Below, in pieces: positions 15,276 through 23,748 of a DNA stretch of 44,306 nucleotides. The notes beneath the pieces are model-generated. The model searched no databases. It was not told the DNA's origin and saw only the letters and a list, made by a program, of their open reading frames with translations. The position numbers were made by a program, and so were the translations under genes. The DNA is from a candidate division WOR-3 bacterium (GTDB lineage: Bacteria > Hydrothermota > Tepidihabitantia > Tepidihabitantales > Tepidihabitantaceae), in assembly GCA_039801245.1 (NCBI GenBank), contig JBDRUF010000010.1, forward strand, positions 1-44,306, given 5' to 3'. The first letter of the stretch is position 1; every line of letters begins with the position of its first letter.

Positions 15276-17648
15276 TCATTTCACTACTTGGAACTTTCTG
15301 ACCTGATTGCCACTCTCAAGGAAATAGACACCGGGGCTCATATCTTTGAGAGGTAAGGTCAGTTCCTTTTCATCAAAAGGTGGGGCGATTATCCTTATCA
15401 ACTTTCCTGAAGGGTCAAAGATTCTTATGAGACCAGCGTTTTGCGGCAGGCTGACAGCAACAGCCGATTTTGCCGGGTTGGGATAGACTCTTAACGATGG
15501 TCGGTCAACGGGGCGCGGAGAGCGTTCTTCTGCAACCCCGGGCATTTCATCCCGAATCACCGAAATGCTATGACCGTAATGGTTCGCTACATAGACCCGG
15601 TTTTGCGCCGGATTCCAGACCATCGCTTTGGGCCTGTTGCCGACACCGATAGTTGTAACAATCTGGTTGGAACTGCCGTCAATTATTGTCAGGTTGTTGC
15701 TGAATGAGTTGGCACAATATACCTTATTGTTGAATGGGTTGTAAAGCAGAGAAGATGGACCATCGCCGACCGCAATCGTTGTTATGATATTAGAAGAGCT
15801 GCCGTCAATTACGCTGACATTATTGCTCACCGAATTGGTACAGTAGACCTTGTTATTTTGGGGGTTATAGCATAATGCTGCAGGACCACTATCCACCGCT
15901 ATGGTTGTCAACACCTCATTGGTCAAGCCGTCAATGATAGTAATATCGTTGCTCCAGTTGTTGGCGCAGTAGATACGGTTGTCCTGACTGTTATAACATA
16001 GGGCGCGCGGGTTATCACCAACGCTGACCGTAATAAGAATTTCATTTGTCTCGCCATCAATCACTGTGACATCATCGCTTTCCCTATTGGCACAGTAGAC
16101 CCGGTTGGTCTGCGGGTTGTAGCAGAGGGTGGGGTCGCCATTTCCAACTGTTAAGGTTGCCAGAACCTCGTTTGTCGCTCCATCAATCACGAACACTCTA
16201 CCTGCGGAAGCGCCATACACCTTATTGCTCTGTGAATTGTAACAGAGCGCATAAATCCAGTAGGGTTCAAGTTTCACTGTCGTTATCACCTCGTTGGTAG
16301 CGCCATTAATTATTGTAACGCTGTAACCGCCGCCGTTGGCACAATAAATCTTATTCTCCTGGGGATTGTAGCAGAGCGCTTCGGGAAATGTTCCCACTCT
16401 CAGGGTGGTCAAAAACTGGTGGGTTTCGCCGTCAATTATGCAGAGTTTGTAGTGCGGACGGCCGGTGGCTACATAGAGTTTATTGTTCTCAGAATTATAA
16501 CCTAAGGCAACCGGTATGAACGCAGCAACTGGAATCGTTGTCAGCACCTCATTGGTTTCGCCACCAATCACGCTGATGTCCTCAGATTCATAATTAACTG
16601 AGTAAATCTTGTTGTTCTGAGGATTGTAACAGAGAGACCATGGTGCTTCCCCAACCTCCACATTTCCCAGCACTTCGTTGGTAACTCCATCAATCATGGT
16701 AACAGTTTCATGCCCTACATTTGCGCAGTAAACTCTATTATTAAGAGAATTGTAACATAATTTCTGCGGTACAGCGTCGACCTTCACAGATGTCAAGAGC
16801 TCGTTGGTGGCACCATCAATTATGCTCACATCGTCGCTCATAGAATTGGCGCAATAGACCTTGTTACCCTGTGGGTTATAGCATAGCGCCCAAGGTCCTT
16901 CCCCTACGGGAACCGTTGCCAGCACCTCATCAGTAGTCCCGTCAATAACAGTGACATTATTGCTGTATTCATTTGCGCAATAGACACGGTTAGTCATTGA
17001 GTTATAACACAGGGCAGAAGGATAATCGCCAACTGCAACTGTTGCTAACACTTCGTTGGTTGCGCCATCAATGACCGTCACATTGTGGCTAAAGAAGTTG
17101 ACACAGTAGACTTTGTCGTTCTGGGGGTTGTAGCAGAGTGCGACAGGACGAGCGCCAGTGGAAACAGTTGCAAGCACCTCGTTAGTCTCGCCATCAATTA
17201 CGGTCACATTATCACTGCGGTTATTTGCACAGTAAACCTTATTATCCCGCTCATTGTGACAGAAGGCAATCGGATAGGTGCCGACCGTAACTGTTGCGAT
17301 AACTTTATTGGTGGCACCATCAATTACATAAACACCCTCTCTATCATTGCAACAGTATATTTTGTTGTTCTGGGAATTGTAACCCATCGCCCAAGCACCA
17401 CCGTCTAAAGGTATCTTTGCTGTCTTTTCGTCGGTTGTGCCATCAATGACAAGAACGCAGTCACTCTCCTCGCTGCCGACATAGATGGCGTTGTTTGCAG
17501 GATTATAGATAATGTGCTGCGGTTCGTCGACACCAACCATCGTGTCCGGCAGATAGATTGTTGTTTCCAGCCACTGGCTGAAAACAAGCGCTGGGAAAAG
17601 AAGGCAAATCGCGCTCAAAATTAATAACGAGCACCGGCACTTCTTCAT
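15276..17648 (-). CDS. Secreted YVTN beta-propeller protein with a T9SS-type C-terminal sorting domain
   Basis: 790 residues. A signal peptide (MKKCRCSLLILSAICLLFPALVFS) is followed by about 16 YVTN-type units of 40-43 residues, spanning roughly 40-715. The consensus is YN[PS]QNNKVYCANxxSNNVTVIDGATNEVLATVxVG. The end (YPNPAKSAVAVSL, then IRIFDPSGKLIR and SPGVYFLESGN with a basic tail) matches the 'Por secretion system / T9SS type A' sorting domain fold. Sixteen units suit two adjacent seven- or eight-bladed propellers; units 8-11 are irregular and may mark the boundary. From unit 4 to unit 14 the second position alternates strictly between NP and NS, and nine units carry a C-x9-C pair. The ATG is supported by a Shine-Dalgarno (AAGGAGG) and a strong promoter. 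The ligand is unknown; a surface adhesion or binding role is plausible. Confidence 0.85.
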   Translation of the reverse strand: MKKCRCSLLILSAICLLFPALVFSQWLETTIYLPDTMVGVDEPQHIIYNPANNAIYVGSEESDCVLVIDGTTDEKTAKIPLDGGAWAMGYNSQNNKIYCCNDREGVYVIDGATNKVIATVTVGTYPIAFCHNERDNKVYCANNRSDNVTVIDGETNEVLATVSTGARPVALCYNPQNDKVYCVNFFSHNVTVIDGATNEVLATVAVGDYPSALCYNSMTNRVYCANEYSNNVTVIDGTTDEVLATVPVGEGPWALCYNPQGNKVYCANSMSDDVSIIDGATNELLTSVKVDAVPQKLCYNSLNNRVYCANVGHETVTMIDGVTNEVLGNVEVGEAPWSLCYNPQNNKIYSVNYESEDISVIGGETNEVLTTIPVAAFIPVALGYNSENNKLYVATGRPHYKLCIIDGETHQFLTTLRVGTFPEALCYNPQENKIYCANGGGYSVTIINGATNEVITTVKLEPYWIYALCYNSQSNKVYGASAGRVFVIDGATNEVLATLTVGNGDPTLCYNPQTNRVYCANRESDDVTVIDGETNEILITVSVGDNPRALCYNSQDNRIYCANNWSNDITIIDGLTNEVLTTIAVDSGPAALCYNPQNNKVYCTNSVSNNVSVIDGSSSNIITTIAVGDGPSSLLYNPFNNKVYCANSFSNNLTIIDGSSNQIVTTIGVGNRPKAMVWNPAQNRVYVANHYGHSISVIRDEMPGVAEERSPRPVDRPSLRVYPNPAKSAVAVSLPQNAGLIRIFDPSGKLIRIIAPPFDEKELTLPLKDMSPGVYFLESGNQVRKFQVVK

Positions 17649-17675
17649 TTATTCCTCCTTGTTATCTCTATAGTA

Positions 17676-17703
17676 ATTATAACATAGAAATCTAATTTGT
17701 CAA
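17676..17703 (-). promoter_or_regulatory. Promoter and ribosome binding site of the YVTN gene
   Basis: On the minus strand, TTGACA (17703-17698), 16 nt and a perfect TATAAT (17681-17676). An AAGGAGG at 17660-17654 lies five bases before the ATG at 17648. This is the closest match to the sigma70 consensus in the window, suggesting high expression of the secreted protein. Confidence 0.75.
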
Positions 17704-17746
17704 GAAGTCTTGTCGGGGATTTCAGGGTTTGTTTGTTGCCATCCGC

Positions 17747-17776
17747 TTGACTTTTACTGAGAAGCGGGCATATTAT
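17747..17776 (+). promoter_or_regulatory. Promoter of the nfeD-slipin operon
   Basis: TTGACT (17747-17752) and TATTAT (17771-17776) with an 18-nt spacer; CATATT gives 16 nt. A strong Shine-Dalgarno (GAAGGAGG) lies just before the ATG at 17838, so this is a leadered transcript. Confidence 0.5.
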
Positions 17777-17837
17777 ATTTATTGAGGCAGAATGAGTTGA
17801 TGTGGCTGGCGTTAATCCAGAGTAGAAGGAGGCTATT

Positions 17838-18281
17838 ATGCCTGTTTTAAAGCCGATTGTCTGGATTATTTTGGGTCTGGTGTTGGCGGCGCTGGAGATG
17901 GTTGTTCCCGGTCTGGTCATTATCTGGTTCGGTCTTGCCGCGGTTATCACCGGTGTTTTGTCAATCTTTATTCATAACCCCTATTTTCATTATGCGGTAT
18001 TTCTGCTCTTGTCCGGGCTGGGGATTTTTCTGGCGCAGTGGATTGGGAGAAGGATAACAAAGCCCGAGCCCGAGCCGGTTGGGGCGTTGCGATTGTCAGG
18101 TGCGATTGGTGTGGTGGTCAAGGATATCAAGCCGCCGGAGTTGGGAAGGGTAAAGGTTACCGGTGAGGAGTGGCTGGCAGAGTCAAATGTGGCAGTTGAT
18201 GCCGGAGTAAAGGTACGGGTTTTAAGGGTTGAAGGAACCCGTTTGATAGTTGAGCCAGTTGAGGAAAGGAGCGAAAAATGA
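17838..18281 (+). CDS. NfeD family protein, short form
   Basis: 147 residues. Membrane helices lie near 8-25, 29-48 and 53-70, followed by a soluble domain (about 75-140) with the OB-fold features of NfeD C-termini: [14 protein letters not shown], then [14 protein letters not shown] and [17 protein letters not shown]. Short NfeD proteins lack the ClpP-like protease domain. They act with stomatin-type SPFH proteins in membrane microdomain organisation. The downstream slipin gene overlaps by an ATGA junction, the standard pairing. Confidence 0.9.
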   Translation: MPVLKPIVWIILGLVLAALEMVVPGLVIIWFGLAAVITGVLSIFIHNPYFHYAVFLLLSGLGIFLAQWIGRRITKPEPEPVGALRLSGAIGVVVKDIKPPELGRVKVTGEEWLAESNVAVDAGVKVRVLRVEGTRLIVEPVEERSEK

Positions 18282-19201
18282 CCGTTTTAATTATCGTCAT
18301 TGTATTTTTCCTTTTTATCTGGGCGGTTTTGGGTCTGAAGATTGTCCGTCCCTATCAAAGGGGCGCGGTTGAGCGGTTGGGGAAGTATCAGCGCCTGGTT
18401 CAGCCAGGTTTGAACTTCATCATTCCGTTTTTAGAGCGGCTGATCAAGGTGGATATGCGGGAGCAGGTTGTGGATGTGCCGCCGCAGGAGGTCATCACCA
18501 AGGACAATGCGACCGTGACCGTTGATGCGATTGTCTATTATGAGGTTACCGACCCGGTGAAGGTTTTGTATAATGTAGCAAATTTCCGTCTCGCAACAAT
18601 CAAACTGGCACAGACCAATCTACGCAATGTGATTGGCGATTTAACCTTAGATGAGTCGCTGACATCAAGGGAGAGGATTAATGCCAAGTTGCGGGATGTT
18701 TTGGACGAGGCAACCGATAAGTGGGGGGCAAAGGTAACCAGGGTGGAGTTGCAGCGGATTGAGCCGCCAGGTGATGTGACTGAGGCGATGCACCGGCAGA
18801 TGAAGGCTGAGCGTGACCGCCGGGCAATCGTTTTGGAGGCAGAGGGTGTCAGGCAGGCAGCGATTCTCAAGGCTGAGGGTGAGAAGCAGGCAAGGATACT
18901 GGAGGCAGAAGGTCAGGCAGCAGCGATTCAAAGGGTGGCGGATGCGGAGAAGTACAAACTCTTAACCGTTGCTGAGGGTGAGGCGCAGGCGATTGAGCGG
19001 GTTTACGCTGCAATCCATAAAGGCAACCCGACCAAGGATTTGATAACCATCAAGTATCTTGAGGCGCTGGCAAAGATGGCTGAGGGCAAGGCGACAAAGA
19101 TGTTTATTCCCTATGAGGCGTCAGGTGTCTTGAGTGCGCTGGCGATGATTGCCGATGTCTTGAAGGAGAAAGCGGGCGAAAAGGACGAGGGTAAAGTATA
19201 A
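18278..19201 (+). CDS. SPFH/band 7 protein, slipin (stomatin-like)
   Basis: 307 residues. One N-terminal membrane helix is followed by the SPFH domain: [31 protein letters not shown], then [32 protein letters not shown], near residues 22-180. An alanine- and glutamate-rich coiled coil follows (about 185-250, with repeated EAEG/KAEG units). These proteins oligomerise at the inner membrane in lipid-raft-like domains and are often scaffolds for quality-control proteases. It is translated together with the NfeD partner (four-base overlap). Confidence 0.92.
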   Translation: MTVLIIVIVFFLFIWAVLGLKIVRPYQRGAVERLGKYQRLVQPGLNFIIPFLERLIKVDMREQVVDVPPQEVITKDNATVTVDAIVYYEVTDPVKVLYNVANFRLATIKLAQTNLRNVIGDLTLDESLTSRERINAKLRDVLDEATDKWGAKVTRVELQRIEPPGDVTEAMHRQMKAERDRRAIVLEAEGVRQAAILKAEGEKQARILEAEGQAAAIQRVADAEKYKLLTVAEGEAQAIERVYAAIHKGNPTKDLITIKYLEALAKMAEGKATKMFIPYEASGVLSALAMIADVLKEKAGEKDEGKV

Positions 19202-19205
19202 GATT

Positions 19206-19240
19206 GGTTCTTAGTTCCTGGTTCTTAGTTATTTGTTTTT
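19206..19240 (+). repeat. Heptamer tandem array (GGTTCTT family) before the P-type ATPase
   Basis: Five 7-bp units in phase: GGTTCTT, AGTTCCT, GGTTCTT, AGTTATT, TGTTTTT. They are followed at 19242-19262 by weaker units of complementary type (ACTATGA, ACTATTC). It is the same family and arrangement as 12753-12836, again in the gap just upstream of a start codon (ATG at 19268). Confidence 0.65.
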
Positions 19241-19267
19241 GAACTGCGACTATGAACTATTCACGGT

Positions 19268-22027
19268 ATGGCAGATTGGCATCTTAAGAGCATCCAAGAG
19301 GTTGTTCGGGAGTTAGGTTCGGACCTGAATAAGGGTTTGAGTTCTGAGGAGGTTCGGCGCCGGCTAAACAGTTTTGGCAGAAATGAGTTGAAAGAACAAG
19401 GGGTAAGAACCCCTTTATCAATCTTTCTTTCCCAGTTTAAATCAATTTTGATAATAATACTCATAGTAGCCAGTGTGATTTCTCTGTTCATGCGTGAATT
19501 TATTGATGCGATTGCGATATTTGCGATTGTTCTCTTGAATTCCATATTGGGTTTTGTGCAGGATTTCAGGGCGGAAAGGACGATGCAGGCGCTCAAGAGG
19601 CTGGCGGTCCCAAAGGTGCGGGTGCGCCGTGACGGACACATAATGGAGGTTTCCGCTCGTGAACTTGTCCCGGGTGATATCGTTCTCTTAGAGGCGGGCG
19701 TTCATATTCCGGCTGATGGCAGATTAATAGAGGCGGTGAATTTGCGGGTTTCTGAGGCGACTTTGACCGGAGAGTCCGAGCCGGTGGATAAGAGCATTGC
19801 GATTGAAAATACAAAATGCAAAATGGAAAATGGGGATGAGATCCCCCTGGTAGAGCGCAAAAATATGGTCTATATGGGAACAGCGGTAGTTGCGGGTAGG
19901 GGTGCAATGATTGTCACCACAACCGGAATGAATACCGAATTGGGGAAGATTGCCGAGATGCTTCAGACAGTCAAACGGGAGCAGACACCCCTGGAGAAGC
20001 GGCTCGTGCGATTGAGTAAAGAGCTGGCAGTTGGGGTGTTGATAATAGTAGGTGTAATTTTTGTCATTGGGGTGATGAGGGGAGGCGATTTAAAGACAAT
20101 GTTTTTGGTGGCGGTGAGTATGGCGGTGGCGGCTGTTCCCGAGGGTCTGCCCGCAGTGGTCACAATCACTCAGACTCTGGGCGCAAGGCGGATGCTTACC
20201 CGCAATGCGCTCATTCGACGACTCAATGCGGTTGAGACCCTTGGGTCAGTTACAGTTATCTGCTCGGACAAGACGGGGACATTAACTCAAAACAGGATGA
20301 CGGTGACGATGCTGGATGTGGCTGGTGACCGTTTGGAACTGTCTATTAACGATGGCGAAAGGGTGAGACTGCTTCAGGGAGCATCGGGTCAGGCGTTTGT
20401 GCTTCTGATTGCGGGGGGGGTACTTTGCAACGATGCTGTTATGGAAGAAAGAAATGGTGGTGTCAAGGTAATTGGTGATCCAACCGAAGGTGCGCTCGTT
20501 GTTCTCGGGGCGAGATTTGGATTGACTCAGGAGGTTTTGCATAAACTTTTGCCAAGGATTGCTGAGGTGCCTTTTTCATCAGAGCGGAAGAGAATGAGTA
20601 CCATCCACAGGTTGGAGGGTAATGGGTTATCTTTAGATGAGGCCAGAGGCAATGAGCTCCTCTTGTTGGAGACGCTAAGGGAATTTAGTTTAGATGGCGG
20701 CAGGTTTGTTTTTACCAAAGGGGCGGTGGATGTAATTTTGGAGTTATCAGCTTCGGTCCTTATTGATTCAAAATTTCAATCTTTGGATGAAGAGTGGCGG
20801 GCACGCATAATCGAGGGGCATAACAGGTTGACACAAAATGGTATGAGGGTACTGGGGGTGGCTTTTAGACCTTTAAAAGATATTGAAACAGCACATTGTC
20901 CCGAGATGCTGGAAAAGGAACTGTGTTTTGTCGGTATGATAGGAATGATCGACCCAGCAAGACCGGAGGTGAAGGATGCGGTTAGGGAATGCCGGCAGGC
21001 AGGAATAAGACCGGTAATGATTACCGGTGACCATCCCCTTACCGCGATGTATATTGCCTCTGACATTGGCGTTGAAGTTTCAGAAGAAGAGAATGCGTGT
21101 GTGACCGGAGCCGATTTGGCAAAAATGTCGGTGGAGGAGTTAAAACCCATAGTAGCGAGGACTAATGTCTTTGCTCGGGTGGCACCAGAGCACAAACTGA
21201 AGATTGTTATGGCGCTTCAGAGTTTAAATGAGGTGGTGGCGATGACGGGTGATGGTGTGAATGATGCACCGGCATTGAAAAAGGCGGATATTGGGGTAGC
21301 AATGGGGATCACGGGTACGGATGTGGCAAAGGAGGCGGCGGAGATGGTTTTGCTTGACGACAACTTTGCCACGATTGTAGCGGCGGTTAAGGAGGGCAGG
21401 ACGATTTACGATAACATCAAAAAGTTCATCCGCTATACCTTTGCTTCGAATGCTGGAGAAATTATTGTAATGCTGATTGCACCGTTCTTTGGTATGCCTT
21501 TGGCTCTGACACCATTACAGATTCTTTGGGTAAATCTTGTGACAGATGGTTTACCTGGTTTAGCATTAGGTATTGAAGGACCGGAACGGGATGTAATGCG
21601 CAAACCCCCAAGACCATTGGGTGAAAGTATTTTTGCCCACGGGATGGCATTTAATATCATCTGGTCTGGGGTATTTTTGGGACTCCTGTCTTTTTTCCCA
21701 GGCTGGTGGGCGTGGCGCAATGGTAACCCTGCTTGGCAGACAATTATCTTTACAGTGCTGACGATGGGGCAATTATTTCATTCCCTCTCCCTGCGTTCAC
21801 AGAGGGAATCTGTATTTACTTTTGGGTTTTTCACCAACCGCACTCTTATAGGCACCTTCATAACTACCTTGATTCTCCAACTTGGATTGATTTATTTGCC
21901 GATTGCTCAGCGGATTTTTCAGACACACTCACTCCCGTTACCACAACTTTTGATCATTCTCGCATTGAGTTCTATGGTTTTCTGGGTTGTGGAACTGGAA
22001 AAACTCTTTCGGCGGCACTTTCAATGA
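19268..22027 (+). CDS. P-type ATPase of the P2A (SERCA/PMCA-like) class, probable calcium exporter
   Basis: 919 residues with the complete P-type core. TGES (about 167-170) is the actuator motif and [10 protein letters not shown] carries the phosphorylated aspartate at D334. The hinge [12 protein letters not shown] is present. Ion-site residues of calcium pumps are visible: PEGLP in helix 4 (291-295), N-A-G-E in helix 5 and NLVTDGLPG in helix 6. The likely role is ATP-driven export of Ca2+ (or Mn2+) across the inner membrane. A hydrophilic insert near residues 180-190 coincides with a 7-bp tandem repeat (19805-19832), and the nucleotide-binding domain has an extra loop near 450-470. The stop overlaps the TamA-like start (ATGA). 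Confidence 0.92.
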   Translation: MADWHLKSIQEVVRELGSDLNKGLSSEEVRRRLNSFGRNELKEQGVRTPLSIFLSQFKSILIIILIVASVISLFMREFIDAIAIFAIVLLNSILGFVQDFRAERTMQALKRLAVPKVRVRRDGHIMEVSARELVPGDIVLLEAGVHIPADGRLIEAVNLRVSEATLTGESEPVDKSIAIENTKCKMENGDEIPLVERKNMVYMGTAVVAGRGAMIVTTTGMNTELGKIAEMLQTVKREQTPLEKRLVRLSKELAVGVLIIVGVIFVIGVMRGGDLKTMFLVAVSMAVAAVPEGLPAVVTITQTLGARRMLTRNALIRRLNAVETLGSVTVICSDKTGTLTQNRMTVTMLDVAGDRLELSINDGERVRLLQGASGQAFVLLIAGGVLCNDAVMEERNGGVKVIGDPTEGALVVLGARFGLTQEVLHKLLPRIAEVPFSSERKRMSTIHRLEGNGLSLDEARGNELLLLETLREFSLDGGRFVFTKGAVDVILELSASVLIDSKFQSLDEEWRARIIEGHNRLTQNGMRVLGVAFRPLKDIETAHCPEMLEKELCFVGMIGMIDPARPEVKDAVRECRQAGIRPVMITGDHPLTAMYIASDIGVEVSEEENACVTGADLAKMSVEELKPIVARTNVFARVAPEHKLKIVMALQSLNEVVAMTGDGVNDAPALKKADIGVAMGITGTDVAKEAAEMVLLDDNFATIVAAVKEGRTIYDNIKKFIRYTFASNAGEIIVMLIAPFFGMPLALTPLQILWVNLVTDGLPGLALGIEGPERDVMRKPPRPLGESIFAHGMAFNIIWSGVFLGLLSFFPGWWAWRNGNPAWQTIIFTVLTMGQLFHSLSLRSQRESVFTFGFFTNRTLIGTFITTLILQLGLIYLPIAQRIFQTHSLPLPQLLIILALSSMVFWVVELEKLFRRHFQ
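19805..19832 (+). repeat. Heptamer tandem repeat (CAAAATG family) inside the ATPase gene
   Basis: Four in-phase units of S-AAAAT-R (GAAAATA, CAAAATG, CAAAATG, GAAAATG). The array encodes a polar insert just before the conserved [10 protein letters not shown] motif. Because 7 is not a multiple of 3, gain or loss of one unit would shift the frame. Confidence 0.65.
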
Positions 22028-23739
22028 TTACGACCATTTCTTTACTCTTGGTAATAGGGATTACCGGTCAGGTGGACGCTGTGAAGTTTGCCGGCAACCG
22101 CTCTTTTCCGACACGCCTCCTGCGTTCCCTCATCCAGACAAAACCAGGTCAGCCCCTAATGAATGCCCAACTGGTAGATGACGTTCGTACACTTGAGAAC
22201 TTTTACACCCACAACGGGTTTTTTGCCGTCAAGATTGAAAAGGGGATTGAGAAGATAAAAGGGAAAACGGTAGTTAAATTTTATATTAACGAAGGAATGC
22301 GCAGTAGGATTAGTGATATCGTGATTACAGGCAATTATTTCTTTTCTGTGTCGCGCCTCAAATCACTTTTGCCATTCGGTGTCAAAGATTATTACAACCG
22401 GGACCTCGTAGTTCTTGGTGCCCACAATCTCCGCAACCTTTACCTTGACAATGGGTATCCTTTCGTTCAAGTTCAAGACACCGTTACCGTTACCGCCACC
22501 TCTGTTACCGTCTGCTATATTATTGAAGAAGGTCCGTGCTCCTATATCCAGGCGATTCGTGTCAGGGGAAATAAGAGCGTTGCTACCCCTACGATTTTAA
22601 GGACTATCGGCCTCGCCCCACGGGAAAAATTCTCCCGTTATCGCTTAGAGATGGCGAAACGTCGCCTTTACGCCAGTCGGCTTTTCTCCCGGGCCCATTA
22701 CTATGTTATTAAAAACGACTCCTTTCCTGATAGCGTGACGATAAGGTTTGACGTTGTCGAACAAAAACAAAAGGGCATTGGTATCGGCATCGGGGTGGAA
22801 ACTCCGCCGAGCCGAGTCTTAATCTCTCTTGACTGGGAACATAACAATCTCCTCAATCGGGGGCAAATGCTATTTGCGGCAACTAGCTTCGCAATACCAA
22901 TTACCAGCTACCGTGAACCACTCAGCGCCTACCGCTTCAACTTTGATATCACTTGGCGTGTTCCTTATTTATTCTATCAGCGAATTGATTTTCAGACGCA
23001 CCCATTTTTTTACTATGAAAAATTGGACTCTACCAGATTGCGTGAATATGGAATTGAGACCGGAATGAGTCGTGATATCGTTCCTCTTCTGCGGCTCGGG
23101 ATTTTCAACCGGCTGCGTCTCGTGGCTGATACTAGCAGGGGGATTACAAATTCCCTTGCCCTGAATTTGATTTACGACAACCGTGATAACCTCTTGGACC
23201 CACGGCAGGGATTTTATATCCTACCAGTAATGGAAATTGCGGGTGGACCTTTTTTGGGTGATAACCACTTTGTGCGGGGAAGAGCCGATTGCCGCGTCTA
23301 TCGAACAATCGGCCCGGCATTTGTTGTAGCAATCAGGGTTGCCGGTGGGAGGGTAGTGCCTTACGGCCGGTCAACCACTATTCCTTATTATGAAGAATTT
23401 TTTCTTGGGGGTGCCAACACCCTTCGGGGATACAATGAACGTTCCCTTGGTCCTGATACCGCTCAATCCGGAAGATACGGCCCGATAGTGGTTAATACCA
23501 ATCTTGAGCTTCGAACCCCGTACTTTTTCCGCTGGGTTGGTGTGGTGAGTTTTCTTGACCTTGGCCAAGTTGCTCGGGAGAGTGATATTATCCTTCGAGG
23601 CGTTGATGCTGGTGCCGGAATAGGAATCAGAGTGAAAACGCCGATTGGTCCTATTCGCCTTGACTGGGGGAAACGGTTAAAGGCGGCACCGAGAGGGGAT
23701 TTAGGTAAAATTTATATTGGGGTACTTCATGCCTTCTAA
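22024..23739 (+). CDS. Omp85-family outer-membrane assembly protein, TamA-like (BamA/TamA)
   Basis: 571 residues from the ATG at 22024. The frame is open from 21733, but only this start gives a signal peptide ([19 protein letters not shown]) and the ATGA overlap with the ATPase. Three POTRA domains can be read (about 18-90, 91-170, 172-260, each with a V-x-x-G-N motif). A 16-strand-type barrel follows with the Omp85 loop signature FFLGGANTLRGYNE (the VRGF/LRGY motif), then PIGPIRLDWG and a C-terminal aromatic (HAF). Three POTRAs, a length near 575 and the adjacent TamB-like gene favour a TamA role (insertion or export at the outer membrane) over BamA itself. Its presence is the clearest evidence for a diderm cell. 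Confidence 0.88.
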   Translation: MITTISLLLVIGITGQVDAVKFAGNRSFPTRLLRSLIQTKPGQPLMNAQLVDDVRTLENFYTHNGFFAVKIEKGIEKIKGKTVVKFYINEGMRSRISDIVITGNYFFSVSRLKSLLPFGVKDYYNRDLVVLGAHNLRNLYLDNGYPFVQVQDTVTVTATSVTVCYIIEEGPCSYIQAIRVRGNKSVATPTILRTIGLAPREKFSRYRLEMAKRRLYASRLFSRAHYYVIKNDSFPDSVTIRFDVVEQKQKGIGIGIGVETPPSRVLISLDWEHNNLLNRGQMLFAATSFAIPITSYREPLSAYRFNFDITWRVPYLFYQRIDFQTHPFFYYEKLDSTRLREYGIETGMSRDIVPLLRLGIFNRLRLVADTSRGITNSLALNLIYDNRDNLLDPRQGFYILPVMEIAGGPFLGDNHFVRGRADCRVYRTIGPAFVVAIRVAGGRVVPYGRSTTIPYYEEFFLGGANTLRGYNERSLGPDTAQSGRYGPIVVNTNLELRTPYFFRWVGVVSFLDLGQVARESDIILRGVDAGAGIGIRVKTPIGPIRLDWGKRLKAAPRGDLGKIYIGVLHAF

Positions 23740-23748
23740 TAAAACAGT

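Noticed and set aside
15276-17648. Regular ~126-bp DNA repeat that might suggest a CRISPR-like or tandem array
   Set aside because: It is the codon-level trace of the YVTN protein repeats; there are no short identical repeats with unique spacers.
21733-22023. N-terminal extension of the TamA-like frame
   Set aside because: It lies wholly inside the ATPase gene in another frame; the ATG at 22024 gives a signal peptide and a normal ATGA overlap.
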